The notes beneath the pieces are model-generated. The model ran no database searches. It was not told where the DNA came from and saw only the letters and a program-made list of their open reading frames with translations. Both the position numbers and the translations under genes were made by a program. A DNA stretch of 64,000 bases, from the NCBI GenBank assembly GCA_903862425.1, contig CAIOYC010000008.1, positions 1 to 64,000 of the forward strand, written 5' to 3'. The stretch's first letter is position 1. Each line of letters begins with the position of its first letter. Shown in pieces: positions 1-12,107 of the stretch. This stretch comes from an uncultured Caulobacterales bacterium. Its GTDB lineage: Bacteria > Pseudomonadota > Alphaproteobacteria > Caulobacterales > Caulobacteraceae.

Positions 1-136
1 ATGTAGGCGCAAGGCGCGCCGCCCTCATTTTTACGCAAGGTGGGGGCGGCGGCGGACCCAACGATTTGATGAGTTGGAGCCACCGTTTCATTCGGCGAAA
101 CTTAGGGCGTCAGTCAAACACCCATCATGCTCAACA

Positions 137-173
137 AGAAAAACCGCCGCTCCGGTCTCAGGGGCGGCGGTTT
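137..173 (-). terminator. Intrinsic terminator downstream of recA
   Basis: A perfect 10-base inverted repeat (AAACCGCCGC at 141-150 and its complement at 164-173) is followed, on the minus strand, by a run of T residues (137-145). It lies about 60 bases after the recA stop codon, so it fits a Rho-independent terminator for recA. Only the minus strand has the proper T tract. Confidence 0.8.
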
Positions 174-230
174 GAGTTTGTACCGTAGCTTGGGAAACGG
201 GCCGACCGTGGTCGCCCCGTTATTGGCGGA

Positions 231-1304
231 TCAGTCGTCCTGGCCTTCGTCGGGTTCGGGCGAGCCGAGGAGTTCTTCGGACACCTTGTCGGACTTGCCG
301 CGCACGGCCTTCTCGATCTGGTCGGCCATGTCCGGGTTCTGCTTCAGGAACTCGCGCACGTTCTCCCGGCCCTGGCCGATGCGCGTGGAGTTGTAGGAGA
401 ACCAGGAGCCGGACTTCTCCACCACCCCGGCCTTGACGCCGAGGTCGATGATCTCGCCGAGCTTGGAGATGCCCTCGCCATAGACGATGTCGAACTCCAC
501 CTCGCGGAAGGGCGGGGCGACCTTGTTCTTCACCACCTTGACGCGGACATTGTTGCCGACGATCTCGTCGCGCACCTTGATCGAGCCGGTACGGCGGATG
601 TCCAGGCGCACAGAGGCGTAGAATTTCAGCGCATTGCCGCCCGTGGTGGTCTCGGGCGAGCCGTACATGACGCCGATCTTCATGCGGATCTGGTTGATGA
701 AGATGACGATGCACTTGGACTTGGAGATCGAGCCGGTGAGCTTGCGCAGGGCCTGGCTCATCAGACGCGCCTGAAGGCCGGGCAGGCTGTCGCCCATCTC
801 GCCTTCGAGTTCGGCGCGGGGGGTCAGGGCCGCGACGCTGTCCACCACGATGATGTCCACCGCGCCCGAGCGCACCAGGGTGTCGGTGATCTCCAGCGCC
901 TGCTCGCCCGCGTCGGGCTGCGACACCAGAAGATCGTCGAGATTGACGCCCAGCTTCTGGGCATAGCCCGGATCGAGGGCGTGTTCGGCGTCGACGAAGG
1001 CGGCGGTGCCGCCGGTCTTCTGCACCTCGGCCACCACGTGCAGGGCCAGGGTGGTCTTGCCGGAGCTTTCCGGGCCGAAGATCTCGATCACCCGGCCGCG
1101 CGGCAGGCCGCCGATGCCCAGCGCCATGTCGAGGCCGAGCGAGCCGGTAGAGACCGACTCGATCTGCACCACCGCGCCCTTGGAGCCGAGCTTCATCACC
1201 GAGCCCTTACCGAAGGCCCGGTCGATCTGAGACAGCGCCGCCTCTAGGGCCCGCTGCTTTTCCGCTTCATCCCGTCCCACGAGTCGCAACGCCGCCTGGT
1301 TCAT
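231..1304 (-). CDS. recA: Recombinase A
   Basis: RecA forms nucleoprotein filaments on single-stranded DNA, catalyses homologous strand exchange and triggers LexA self-cleavage in the SOS response. The 357-residue product has the normal family length. The Walker A motif GPESSGKT lies near residues 77-84 and the Walker B segment [10 protein letters not shown] near 150. The C-terminal tail is acidic (ends EPDEGQDD), as usual. The ATG start has a good GAGGAG ribosome site seven bases upstream. The gene is monocistronic: it is followed by a clear terminator and preceded by 130 bases of non-coding DNA that hold a possible LexA site. Identity is certain from motifs. Confidence 0.98.
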   Translation of the reverse strand: MNQAALRLVGRDEAEKQRALEAALSQIDRAFGKGSVMKLGSKGAVVQIESVSTGSLGLDMALGIGGLPRGRVIEIFGPESSGKTTLALHVVAEVQKTGGTAAFVDAEHALDPGYAQKLGVNLDDLLVSQPDAGEQALEITDTLVRSGAVDIIVVDSVAALTPRAELEGEMGDSLPGLQARLMSQALRKLTGSISKSKCIVIFINQIRMKIGVMYGSPETTTGGNALKFYASVRLDIRRTGSIKVRDEIVGNNVRVKVVKNKVAPPFREVEFDIVYGEGISKLGEIIDLGVKAGVVEKSGSWFSYNSTRIGQGRENVREFLKQNPDMADQIEKAVRGKSDKVSEELLGSPEPDEGQDD

Positions 1305-1359
1305 CCGAGCCTCCTCTATGGCCCGATTCCCGTAAAGGTCGCGCCGTCAAACAAAGAAT

Positions 1360-1374
1360 GTACCAACTTTGTTC
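1360..1374 (-). promoter_or_regulatory. Possible LexA (SOS) box upstream of recA
   Basis: The plus strand reads GTAC, seven bases, GTTC. The alphaproteobacterial LexA operator is the direct repeat GTTC-N7-GTTC, so this matches with one substitution. It lies 56-70 bases upstream of the recA start codon, just upstream of a TTGACG hexamer (1345-1350, minus strand) that could be the -35 element. recA is a classic SOS gene in this class, which supports the call, but the imperfect half-site keeps it tentative. Confidence 0.4.
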
Positions 1375-1435
1375 TCATCGCAACGTATTTGTTTTGTTCA
1401 CGGTAGATCGCCCGCGGAACGGTTGATCGCGGTGC

Positions 1436-3661
<2,226 letters not shown>

Positions 3662-3758
3662 GGCGCGGACCTAACCGATTTGCGCGGCCCTGTCAGCGTC
3701 GGCGGCTTGCTTCAGGGCGCGACCTGACGGTTAATGCCTCCAGCGGAGGGTGGGACGC

Positions 3759-4064
3759 ATGGGACTGCGGCGGCGCTACGACATCACGGTCCACTCTTCG
3801 GCCGGCGAGCAGCACAGCCATCTGGAGCTGGAGGAGGCGGACGGGGTGCTCAGCGGCGCGCACTGGACCGACAACTGGTCTCATCCCGTGGCCGATGCGA
3901 CCCTCGGCGAGGACGGCCTCAGCTGGACCAGCGAGGTGGACTCGCCCTTCGACGCCAAGCTGAAATTCCACGGCCAGTGCGAAGACGATGTCTGCAGCAT
4001 CATCTCCGGAGAGGTGGATGGCGGACGCCTGGGCAGGTTCCACTTCAAGGGGCGGCGGCGCTAG
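3759..4064 (+). CDS. Small uncharacterised protein (101 aa)
   Basis: I do not recognise this family. The ATG at 3759 is preferred over an in-frame GTG at 3750 because a GGAGGG ribosome site (3745-3750) sits eight bases before it. The product is soluble and acidic in its middle, with a basic C-terminal GRRR tail, alternating hydrophobic residues that suggest beta strands, and two cysteines five residues apart (C-EDDV-C). There is no signal peptide. It is transcribed divergently from purL and lies ahead of a repeat-rich spacer. Codon usage is GC-rich and matches the neighbours, so it is probably a real native gene, but its function is unknown. Confidence 0.6.
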   Translation: MGLRRRYDITVHSSAGEQHSHLELEEADGVLSGAHWTDNWSHPVADATLGEDGLSWTSEVDSPFDAKLKFHGQCEDDVCSIISGEVDGGRLGRFHFKGRRR

Positions 4065-4142
4065 GCGCGTCGACGATGGCCGCTCCGACGCCGTGATGGG
4101 TGGATAGCGGCGCCCCTTATCCCGGTGCGAAGCCCCTCTTGC

Positions 4143-4261
4143 GCTCATCCCGGCGCATGCCGGACCTCAGATCATCGGGCGCCGGCGGTTACGCGCCTGG
4201 GCGCCAAGACCTTGGATAGATGAACCATTCGATCTGCGTCCCGGCATGCGTCGGGATGAGC
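4143..4261. repeat. Inverted pair of a 31-base palindromic repeat
   Basis: Arm 4143-4173 and arm 4231-4261 are inverted copies matching at 27 of 31 positions (core CTCATCCCGGCGCATGCC). Each arm itself contains the near-palindrome GGCATGCGTCGGG/CCCGGCGCATGCC. The pair could fold into a long hairpin with a 57-base loop. It looks like a REP-type dispersed element between two genes; whether more copies exist in the genome cannot be seen here. Confidence 0.65.
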
Positions 4262-4312
4262 GGGGTTTGGTGGGCCAATACGTCGGCCCCGATCTTCTCC
4301 CCGGCAGAACTT

Positions 4313-6423
<2,111 letters not shown>

Positions 6424-6972
6424 TCAGCCCCGTTCGGGGCCGCGGCGGATGGAAAGGACGCCCGTGCGGGAGATCTCGACGAGACCGAGCGGGCGCATCA
6501 GAACCTCGAACTTGTCGATCTTGGCTGTAGCGCCGGTCAGTTCGAAGATGAAGCTCTCATGGGTGGTGTCGACCACGCGGGCGCGGAAGATGTCGGCCAC
6601 GCGCAGGGCCTCCACCCGCTCCGGACCCTGGCCGCGCACCTTGAACAGGGCCAGCTCGCGCTCCACCCCCTCGGGGTCGGCGCCCACGTCGGTGACGCTG
6701 CGCACCTGGATGATCTTCTCCAGCTGGGCGCGGATTTGCTCCAGCACGTGCGGGGCGCCGCGCGTGACCACGGTGATGCGCGAGGTGTGGGCCGCATGGT
6801 CGGTCTCGGCCACGGTCAGGCTCTCGATATTGTAGCCGCGGGCAGAGAACATGCCGACCACCCGGTGCAGCACGCCCGGCTCGTTGTCCACGATCACGGC
6901 GAAGGTGGCCCGCCGCTCCGCCTCGGGCGCGGCGGACAGGTCGTAGGCGGAGGCGTTTGGAACAGGGGTCAT
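6424..6972 (-). CDS. ilvN: Acetolactate synthase small (regulatory) subunit
   Basis: This subunit activates the catalytic subunit and confers feedback inhibition by valine. The 182-residue product has an N-terminal ACT domain (about residues 20-95, with NEPGVLHRVVGMFSARGYNI) that binds the amino acid, followed by the usual C-terminal ALS small-subunit domain. Its ATG overlaps the ilvB stop by one base (TGATG), so the two subunits are translationally coupled, which would help to keep their ratio fixed. Confidence 0.96.
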   Translation of the reverse strand: MTPVPNASAYDLSAAPEAERRATFAVIVDNEPGVLHRVVGMFSARGYNIESLTVAETDHAAHTSRITVVTRGAPHVLEQIRAQLEKIIQVRSVTDVGADPEGVERELALFKVRGQGPERVEALRVADIFRARVVDTTHESFIFELTGATAKIDKFEVLMRPLGLVEISRTGVLSIRRGPERG

Positions 6973-8768
6973 CAGACTAGCTTCCTGCCCGCTTCGTCGA
7001 TCACCGCGCCGATGTCCTGGCCGCTGTCGCCGAGGAGCATGTCGTTATGAGCCTTGCCGGAGGGGATCATGGGGAAGCAGTTCTCGTCCTTGCTGACGCG
7101 GCAGTCGAACAGCACGGGCTTGGGGCTGTCGATCATGGCCTGGATGGCGGCGTCCAGTTCGTCGGGATGGCTGGCGCGGATGCCGACCGCCCCATAGGCC
7201 TCGGCCAGCTTCACGAAGTCGGGCAGGCTGGAGGAATAGGAGTGGCTGTAGCGCTCGCCGTGCAGCAGCTGCTGCCACTGGCGCACCATGCCCATCCACT
7301 CGTTGTTGAGGATCATCACCTTCACCGGCAGGTCGTACTGCACGGCGGTGGAGAGCTCCTGGATGCACATCTGGATCGAGGCCTCGCCGGCCACGTCGAT
7401 GACGAGCGCGTCCCGGTGCGCCATCTGCACGCCGATGGCGGCGGGCAGGCCATAGCCCATGGTGCCGAGCCCGCCCGAGGTCATCCAGCGATTGGGGGCC
7501 TGGAAGGGCAGGAACTGGGCCGCCCACATCTGGTGCTGGCCGACCTCGGTGGTGATGTAGAGGTCGCGCCCCTCGGTCAGGGCCGCGAGCCGCTGCAGCG
7601 CGTGCTGCGGCTTGATCTGGTCGGAGGACTGGATGTAGCCGAAGCCGTTGCGCGCCCGCCACCCATCGATGCTCTTCCACCAGGGCTTCAGCGTCTCGGC
7701 TGGACGGCGCGCCTTGCCACGCCAGGCGTCGGTCATCGCCTGAAGCACCCGCCCGGCGTCGCCGACGATGCCGATATCGGCGCGCACGATCTTGCCGATG
7801 GAGGAGGGGTCGATGTCGATATGGATCTTCTTGGAGCCGGGGGCGAAGGCGTCGAGGCGCCCCGTCACCCGGTCGTCGAAGCGGGCGCCGACGCAGACCA
7901 TCACATCGCAGTCGTGCATGGCGTGGTTCGCCTCATAGGCGCCGTGCATGCCCACCATGCCGAGCCACTGGGGATCGGCCGCCGGGAAGGCGCCCAGGCC
8001 CATCAGGGTGGAGGTGACCGGCGCGCCGGTGAGCCGGGCGAAGTCGCGCAGGGCCTCAGAGGCGCCAGGGCCGGCATTGATCACCCCGCCCCCGGTATAG
8101 AGGATCGGACGCTGGGCGCCGGCGATCAGCTCCACCGCCTCACGGATCTTGGCTGCATCGCCCTCCAGGCGCGGGGCGTAGGCGTGGGTGAAGGTCGCCT
8201 CGGCGGGGCCGGCATAGGCCCCTTTGGCGAACTGCACGTCCTTGGGGATGTCGATCAGCACCGGGCCGGGCCGGCCCGAGGCGGCGATGCGGAAGGCCTC
8301 GTGCATCACCCGCGGCAGGTCCTCCACGTGGCGCACCAGGGTGTTGTGCTTGGTGGCGGAGCGGGTGATGCCCACCGTGTCGCACTCCTGGAAGGCGTCC
8401 GAGCCGATCAGGCCAGTGGGCACCTGGCCGGTGATGATCACCAGCGGGATGGAGTCCATCAGCGCATCGACAATCCCCGTGACCGCATTGGTGGCGCCGG
8501 GGCCGGAGGTGACCAGCACCACGCCGACCTTGCCGGTGGAGCGGGCATAGCCCTCCGCCGCATGGGTTGCGCCCTGCTCGTGGCGGACCAGCACGTGCTC
8601 CAGGCGCGGCTCATGGAAGAGGGCGTCATAGATCGGCAGAACCGCCCCGCCCGGATAGCCGAACAGCACCTCTACCCCGTTGTCCACCAGGGCGCGGACG
8701 ACGATCTGCGCGCCTGTCAGGGTCTCGGCCTCGGTGGCCGGGGTGGCGATGGTCTGGTGGAGGGTCAT
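6972..8768 (-). CDS. ilvB: Acetolactate synthase large (catalytic) subunit
   Basis: The enzyme condenses two pyruvates, or pyruvate and 2-oxobutyrate, in the first common step of branched-chain amino acid synthesis, using thiamine diphosphate and FAD. The 598-residue protein has the three standard domains. The segment FGYPGGAVLPIYD and the catalytic glutamate in RHEQGATHAAEGYAR lie near the N-terminus, and the thiamine diphosphate and Mg motif (VAGEASIQMCIQEL, then NNEWMGMVRQWQ) near residues 440-500. The motif has GE where most family members have GD, but the overall pattern is typical. It could equally be named ilvI. Expression is probably controlled by the attenuator just upstream. Confidence 0.96.
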   Translation of the reverse strand: MTLHQTIATPATEAETLTGAQIVVRALVDNGVEVLFGYPGGAVLPIYDALFHEPRLEHVLVRHEQGATHAAEGYARSTGKVGVVLVTSGPGATNAVTGIVDALMDSIPLVIITGQVPTGLIGSDAFQECDTVGITRSATKHNTLVRHVEDLPRVMHEAFRIAASGRPGPVLIDIPKDVQFAKGAYAGPAEATFTHAYAPRLEGDAAKIREAVELIAGAQRPILYTGGGVINAGPGASEALRDFARLTGAPVTSTLMGLGAFPAADPQWLGMVGMHGAYEANHAMHDCDVMVCVGARFDDRVTGRLDAFAPGSKKIHIDIDPSSIGKIVRADIGIVGDAGRVLQAMTDAWRGKARRPAETLKPWWKSIDGWRARNGFGYIQSSDQIKPQHALQRLAALTEGRDLYITTEVGQHQMWAAQFLPFQAPNRWMTSGGLGTMGYGLPAAIGVQMAHRDALVIDVAGEASIQMCIQELSTAVQYDLPVKVMILNNEWMGMVRQWQQLLHGERYSHSYSSSLPDFVKLAEAYGAVGIRASHPDELDAAIQAMIDSPKPVLFDCRVSKDENCFPMIPSGKAHNDMLLGDSGQDIGAVIDEAGRKLV

Positions 8769-8814
8769 GGGACGGACCGGGTTCAGGAGAGAAGGGGGCT
8801 AGGCTTGGAGCATT

Positions 8815-8837
8815 AAAAAAGGCCCCCGAAGGAGCCT
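8815..8837 (-). terminator. Attenuator terminator in the ilvB leader
   Basis: On the minus strand a seven-base stem (AGGCTCC/GGGGCCT, one G-T wobble) closed by the stable TTCG tetraloop is followed directly by six T residues. It sits 46 bases before the ilvB start, inside the transcript and downstream of a leader ORF, so it is placed to stop transcription before the operon. Two alternative upstream hairpins share one arm: 8842-8850 can pair with 8881-8889, and 8840-8847 can pair with 8874-8881. Confidence 0.85.
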
Positions 8838-8868
8838 GGCACGAGCGACCGCAACGGCGTGACTGGCG

Positions 8869-8913
8869 TCACCCGCTCGTGGTCGCTCGACGAATTACTA
8901 GGGCGAGGCGCAA
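8869..8913 (-). CDS. ilvBNC leader peptide (attenuation control)
   Basis: A 14-codon ORF starts at TTG 8913, seven bases after a GGAG ribosome site (8921-8924), and encodes LRLALVIRRATTSG. The string CTA GTA ATT gives Leu-Val-Ile with codons that are rare in this GC-rich genome, exactly the three branched-chain end products. The ORF ends just inside the first of two alternative hairpins and about 30 bases before the terminator stem. A longer version could start at GTG 8949. Attenuation has been reported for Caulobacter ilvBN, which supports the reading; ribosome stalling at these codons is an inference. Confidence 0.8.
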   Translation of the reverse strand: MRLALVIRRATTSG

Positions 8914-8989
8914 GAATTTGCTCCGAATTGATGGCGCAGGCTTTGCCACGGGTAGAATCTTGCGTCAACCCGCTTAGGCGCAGGCCCAA

Positions 8990-9024
8990 ACGAAAACGGC
9001 GCGGGAGCTTTCGCCCCCGCGCCG
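8990..9024 (-). terminator. Intrinsic terminator of the rpsF-rpsR-rplI operon
   Basis: GGCGCGGG at 8998-9005 pairs with CCCGCGCC at 9016-9023, and on the minus strand the stem is followed by GTTTTCGTTT. It lies 25 bases after the rplI stop, separating ribosomal transcription from the ilvB leader that begins just beyond. Confidence 0.75.
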
Positions 9025-9049
9025 CAATCTTCAACCCTGTCGCTGGGGA

Positions 9050-9637
9050 TCAGGCCGCGTAGTCGCGGTCGTCGCCCTGGCTGCCGGCGCCGCCTTCGGC
9101 CATGTCCTGGGCCTGTTCGGCGGCGAGCGAACGCTCTTCCTCGAACTGGCTGGCGATGACGTTCTCGCCGCGCGACTGACGATCCGCTTCGTCCGACGAG
9201 CGGGCGATGTTGATCTTCACGGTCACGGTGACTTCCGCATGGAGGCGGACCTTCACTTCGTGCACGCCGAGGGTCTTGATCGGCTTGTCGAGGACGACCT
9301 GGCTGCGATCCACCTTGCCGCCTTCGGCCTGGATGATCTCGGCCACGTCGCGACCGGAGACCGAGCCGTAGAGCTGACCGGTTTCGCCCGCCGAACGGAT
9401 CATCACATAGGTCGAACCGTCGAGCTTCTCGCCGGCCTTTTCGGCAGCGGCCTTGTTCTCGGCGTTGCGCGCCTCGATCTGGGCGCGCTGGGCTTCGAAC
9501 ACCTTGAGATTGGCGGCCGAGGCGCGCAGGGCCTTGGAGCGGGGCAGGAGGAAGTTGCGGGCGAACCCGTCCTTCACGGTGACGGTGTCGCCGATGGCGC
9601 CGAGGCGCTCGACGCGTTCCAGAAGAATGACTTTCAT
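9050..9637 (-). CDS. rplI: 50S ribosomal protein L9
   Basis: L9 binds 23S rRNA near the base of the L1 stalk and affects frame maintenance. The N-terminal domain begins [32 protein letters not shown], the family signature (positions 1-32), followed by the long connecting helix (residues about 42-75) and the C-terminal domain ending in [15 protein letters not shown]. At 195 residues it is about 45 longer than Escherichia coli L9 because of an acidic tail after residue 150, common in alphaproteobacteria. It is the last gene of the rpsF-rpsR-rplI operon. Confidence 0.97.
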   Translation of the reverse strand: MKVILLERVERLGAIGDTVTVKDGFARNFLLPRSKALRASAANLKVFEAQRAQIEARNAENKAAAEKAGEKLDGSTYVMIRSAGETGQLYGSVSGRDVAEIIQAEGGKVDRSQVVLDKPIKTLGVHEVKVRLHAEVTVTVKINIARSSDEADRQSRGENVIASQFEEERSLAAEQAQDMAEGGAGSQGDDRDYAA

Positions 9638-9650
9638 GCTGGTCGCTCCC

Positions 9651-9944
9651 TTACTTCACGACATAGGGGAGGAGGGCCAGGTAACGCGCGCGCTTGATCG
9701 CCTGGGCGAGCTTGCGCTGGTTCTTCTGGCTCACCGCGGTGATGCGCGAGGGCACGATCTTGCCGCGCTCGGAGATGTAGCGCTGCAGGAGCTTCACGTC
9801 CTTGTAGTCGATCTTCGGGGCGTTGGCGCCGCCGAACGGGTCGACCTTGCGGCGACGGAAGAAGGGGCGGCGGGCGCCGCCGGCGGAAGCGGCGGGCGCC
9901 CCAGCGTTCTGGGGGGCCGCGCCGGTGTCGGTCGTATCGGTCAT
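9651..9944 (-). CDS. rpsR: 30S ribosomal protein S18
   Basis: S18 binds 16S rRNA together with S6 in the platform of the small subunit. The conserved core runs from [10 protein letters not shown] through [17 protein letters not shown] to the [17 protein letters not shown] end, which fills the last 75 residues. The first 20 residues are a low-complexity alanine/glycine-rich extension. It lies between rpsF (nine bases upstream) and rplI (13 bases downstream) in the standard order. Confidence 0.97.
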   Translation of the reverse strand: MTDTTDTGAAPQNAGAPAASAGGARRPFFRRRKVDPFGGANAPKIDYKDVKLLQRYISERGKIVPSRITAVSQKNQRKLAQAIKRARYLALLPYVVK

Positions 9945-9953
9945 GGCGGGTCC

Positions 9954-10349
9954 TTAGGCCTGGAATTCTTCGTAGTCGGCGCGCGGCGGACGATCCTCGC
10001 GGTCGCCCCGTTCGGCACGTTCGCGGTCGCGACGGGCCAGGATGGGGGACAGCTCGAGATCGAGCTCCTCGACGCGGACGGTCAGGGTGCGCAGCACGTC
10101 TTCGTTGAGAGACAGCTGGCGCTCCATTTCCTTCACGGCGTCAGCCGGGGCGTCGATGGCCAGGAGGCTGTAGTGACCCTTGCGGTTCTTCTTGATCCGG
10201 TAGGTCAGGTTGCGCAGACCCCAGTATTCGATCTTGGCCACGTGGCCGCCGCGTTCCTCGAGGAGGGACTTCAGCTGATCGTTCAGGGCTTCGGCTTGTT
10301 GCGGGCTGATATCCTGCCGCGCGATGACAATGTGCTCGTAGAGCGCCAT
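9954..10349 (-). CDS. rpsF: 30S ribosomal protein S6
   Basis: S6 forms a heterodimer with S18 on the small-subunit platform. The protein begins [20 protein letters not shown], a typical S6 start, and carries the core [19 protein letters not shown]. The last 30 residues form a highly charged tail rich in R, D and E; in some bacteria the S6 tail is glutamylated, but I see no direct evidence of that here. It is the first gene of the operon and is preceded by a hairpin that may serve in autoregulation. Confidence 0.97.
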   Translation of the reverse strand: MALYEHIVIARQDISPQQAEALNDQLKSLLEERGGHVAKIEYWGLRNLTYRIKKNRKGHYSLLAIDAPADAVKEMERQLSLNEDVLRTLTVRVEELDLELSPILARRDRERAERGDREDRPPRADYEEFQA

Positions 10350-10352
10350 TCA

Positions 10353-10399
10353 GGTCCTCTTCCGGTTATGAAGACGGCGCACCCACAGGCCGGAAGACC
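10353..10399 (-). promoter_or_regulatory. Hairpin in the rpsF leader, possible S6:S18 autoregulatory element
   Basis: Directly upstream of the rpsF ATG, TCTTCCGG (minus strand 10397-10390) pairs perfectly with CCGGAAGA (10365-10358), and the stem extends past a bulge into GGACC. The loop contains a CCG triplet (GCCGTC). Many bacteria have an S6:S18-binding leader hairpin with an unpaired CCG that mimics the 16S site; position and general shape fit. The match to the formal consensus was not tested. Confidence 0.4.
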
Positions 10400-10532
10400 G
10401 ATGGGTACGATGGATCTCGGCGCGGACGACCTTGGAGACATCCCCAGTGTCGTGGCTTGCGCTCCGCGTGAGACCGCCTTCGATGAAGCCGGCGCTGGTA
10501 CAGGAAAGGGGAGGGGAAGGCAAGTGTGCTGC

Positions 10533-10673
10533 GTCCTTCGAGGCTCGCTGCGCGAGCACCTCAGGATGAGGAAATGGAGGAAGCACATAAGAATGTTTGC
10601 GCGAAGGCAAGAGCGCCCTGCTTATCCCAACCTTCCTCATCCTGAGGCGCCTGCGAAGCAGGCCTCGAAGGAC
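10533..10673. repeat. Inverted pair of 40-base repeats with internal hairpins
   Basis: This pair fills most of the 332-base spacer 10350-10681, where I see no gene. Arm 10533-10572 and arm 10634-10673 are inverted copies. The outer 12 bases (GTCCTTCGAGGC) and outer 14 bases (CCTCAGGATGAGGA) are identical, while the inner part differs. Each arm nevertheless keeps an inner hairpin: GCTCG/CGAGC in one and GCCTG/CAGGC in the other. It is a palindromic dispersed element common in alphaproteobacteria, located between the stop of tyrS and the rpsF promoter region. Confidence 0.8.
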
Positions 10674-10681
10674 GTACCAGG

Positions 10682-11959
10682 TCAGACGATCCTGACCAGC
10701 ACGATCTTCTTCTTACCGGCGGCGAGTTTGATCACCCCGCCTTCGCCGATGTCCTCGGCGGTGATCAGGCGGGTGGCGTCGGGCTCGGCCTTGTCGTTCA
10801 CACGCAGGCCTCCGCCCTGGGCCAGGCGGCGCGCTTCGGACTTGGAGGTGGCGAGACCGGCGTCGAGGGCCAGGGTGTCGAGGGGAATGCCCGGCGACAA
10901 GGCCGCAGCAGGCACGTCGATGCTCGGCAGGTCGGCGGAGACCCCGCCCTGAACGAAGGCGGCATGTGCGGCTTCCGCGGCCTTCTCCGCCTCGGCGCGG
11001 CCGTGCAGCAGGGCTGTGGCTTCGTTGGCCAGTACCTTCTTGGCATCGTTGATCTCCGCGCCCTGCAGGGCTTCCAGACGCGCGATCTCGTCCAGCGGCA
11101 GGTCAGTGAACAGCTTCAGGAAGCGGCCCACATCCGCGTCCTCGGTGTTGCGCCAGAACTGCCAGTAGTCGTAGGGCGATAGCCGGTCGGCGTTCAGCCA
11201 CACGGCGCCGGACGCGGTCTTGCCCATCTTGGCGCCCGAGGCGGTGGTGATCAGCGGGGTGGTGAGGGCGAACGCGGGCTTTTGATCCACCCGCCGGATC
11301 AGCTCGACCCCATTGAGGATGTTCCCCCACTGGTCCGACCCGCCCATCTGCAGGGTGCAACCGTAACGCCGCGACAGCTCGAGAAAATCCGTCGCCTGCA
11401 TCAGCATGTAGTTGAACTCGATGAAAGTCAGCGGCTGCTCACGCTCCAGGCGCAGCTTCACCGAGTCGAAGGTCAGCATCCGGTTGATGGTGAAGTGGAC
11501 GCCGTAGTCGCGCAGGAAGTCGATATAGCCGAGCTTGGACAGCCACTCGTCGTTGTCGACCATGATAGCGTCCGTGGGGCCGTCGCCGAAGGTGAGCAGC
11601 TTGGCGAAGGTCGTCTTCAGTGAGTCGATGTTGGACTGGATCTGCTCATGGGTGAGCAGCTGCCTCGTGGCGTCCTTGCCCGAGGGATCGCCCACCTTGG
11701 TGGTGCCCCCGCCCATGACGACGATGGGCTTGTGTCCGGCCTGCTGAAGGCGGCGGAGCAGCATGATGGAGACGAGGTTGCCCACATGGAACGAGGTGGC
11801 GGTGGCGTCGAAGCCGATATAGGCGGCGATGGGGGCGCCCCCCTCTGCGGTCTGGGCGGCGGCCACGTCCAGTTCGTCCGGGTGGCTGATCTGGTGCACA
11901 TAGCCCCGCGCCTGCAGGGTCTGCAGGAAGTCGGACTTGAAGTTGGCGGGGGTGCTCAT
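10682..11959 (-). CDS. tyrS: Tyrosyl-tRNA synthetase
   Basis: The enzyme charges tRNA-Tyr. The 425-residue product is a bacterial class Ic synthetase. The HIGH-equivalent FHVGNLVS lies near residue 56, the tRNA and substrate segment GGSDQWGN near 205, and the KMSKS-equivalent [12 protein letters not shown] near 247. An S4 RNA-binding domain forms the C-terminus ([19 protein letters not shown]). The start is the ATG at 11959, seven bases after AGGA. It has a 142-base leader with a candidate promoter, a tyrosine-rich leader ORF and a stem that can cover this ribosome site, so regulation by tyrosine charging is likely but unproven. Confidence 0.97.
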   Translation of the reverse strand: MSTPANFKSDFLQTLQARGYVHQISHPDELDVAAAQTAEGGAPIAAYIGFDATATSFHVGNLVSIMLLRRLQQAGHKPIVVMGGGTTKVGDPSGKDATRQLLTHEQIQSNIDSLKTTFAKLLTFGDGPTDAIMVDNDEWLSKLGYIDFLRDYGVHFTINRMLTFDSVKLRLEREQPLTFIEFNYMLMQATDFLELSRRYGCTLQMGGSDQWGNILNGVELIRRVDQKPAFALTTPLITTASGAKMGKTASGAVWLNADRLSPYDYWQFWRNTEDADVGRFLKLFTDLPLDEIARLEALQGAEINDAKKVLANEATALLHGRAEAEKAAEAAHAAFVQGGVSADLPSIDVPAAALSPGIPLDTLALDAGLATSKSEARRLAQGGGLRVNDKAEPDATRLITAEDIGEGGVIKLAAGKKKIVLVRIV

Positions 11960-11965
11960 TGGAGG

Positions 11966-12028
11966 ATCCTGAAGGTTGGGCTTTGACGCTGCGGCCTTGG
12001 TCCAGGATGGAAGGGCCGCGGGGCGGCC
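11966..12028 (-). promoter_or_regulatory. Candidate regulatory hairpins in the tyrS leader
   Basis: Two structures can form between the leader ORF and tyrS. GGCCGC-CCC-GCGGCC (12014-12028) is a very stable hairpin but is followed by only CTTCC, so it would be a poor intrinsic terminator. ATCCTG (12003-12008) is complementary to CAGGAT (11966-11971), which contains the tyrS ribosome site. In addition, GAACGACG in the first codons of the leader ORF (12091-12098) is complementary to CGTCGTTC at 12033-12040. These are visible complementarities; which form in the cell is inference. Confidence 0.4.
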
Positions 12029-12049
12029 AGACGAACGACGTCGACCGCG

Positions 12050-12100
12050 CTAGGAATAGCGGCGGTAATAGCTCCGGCAGATGGGGCTCGCGTCGTTCAT
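12050..12100 (-). CDS. Putative tyrosine-rich leader peptide of tyrS
   Basis: A 16-codon ORF, ATG 12100 to TAG 12050, encodes MNDASPICRSYYRRYS. Three of six consecutive codons specify tyrosine (TAT TAC CGC CGC TAT), matching the amino acid handled by tyrS downstream. There is no ribosome site, but a -10 element at 12108-12113 would place the transcript start at or within a base or two of the ATG, so it could be translated as a leaderless mRNA, a common mode in Caulobacter. Chance is possible because the ORF is short; the codon content and promoter position are what argue for it. Confidence 0.55.
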   Translation of the reverse strand: MNDASPICRSYYRRYS

Positions 12101-12107
12101 GGCCGAT

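Noticed and set aside
1-136. Gene or promoter at the left edge of the window
   Set aside because: The stretch has a TTGACT-like hexamer on the minus strand but no coding frame or clear -10 element; too little is visible to call.
3672-3727. Long open frame on the plus strand opposite purL (1472-3727)
   Set aside because: It is antisense to purL, rich in H, A and G residues from complementary codons, and has no ribosome site or recognisable domain; it is a shadow of the GC-rich coding strand.
8813-9034. A 73-codon ORF covering the ilvB leader
   Set aside because: It begins within the rplI terminator and runs through the attenuator; its codons do not match branched-chain amino acids in series, unlike the shorter leader ORF in another frame.
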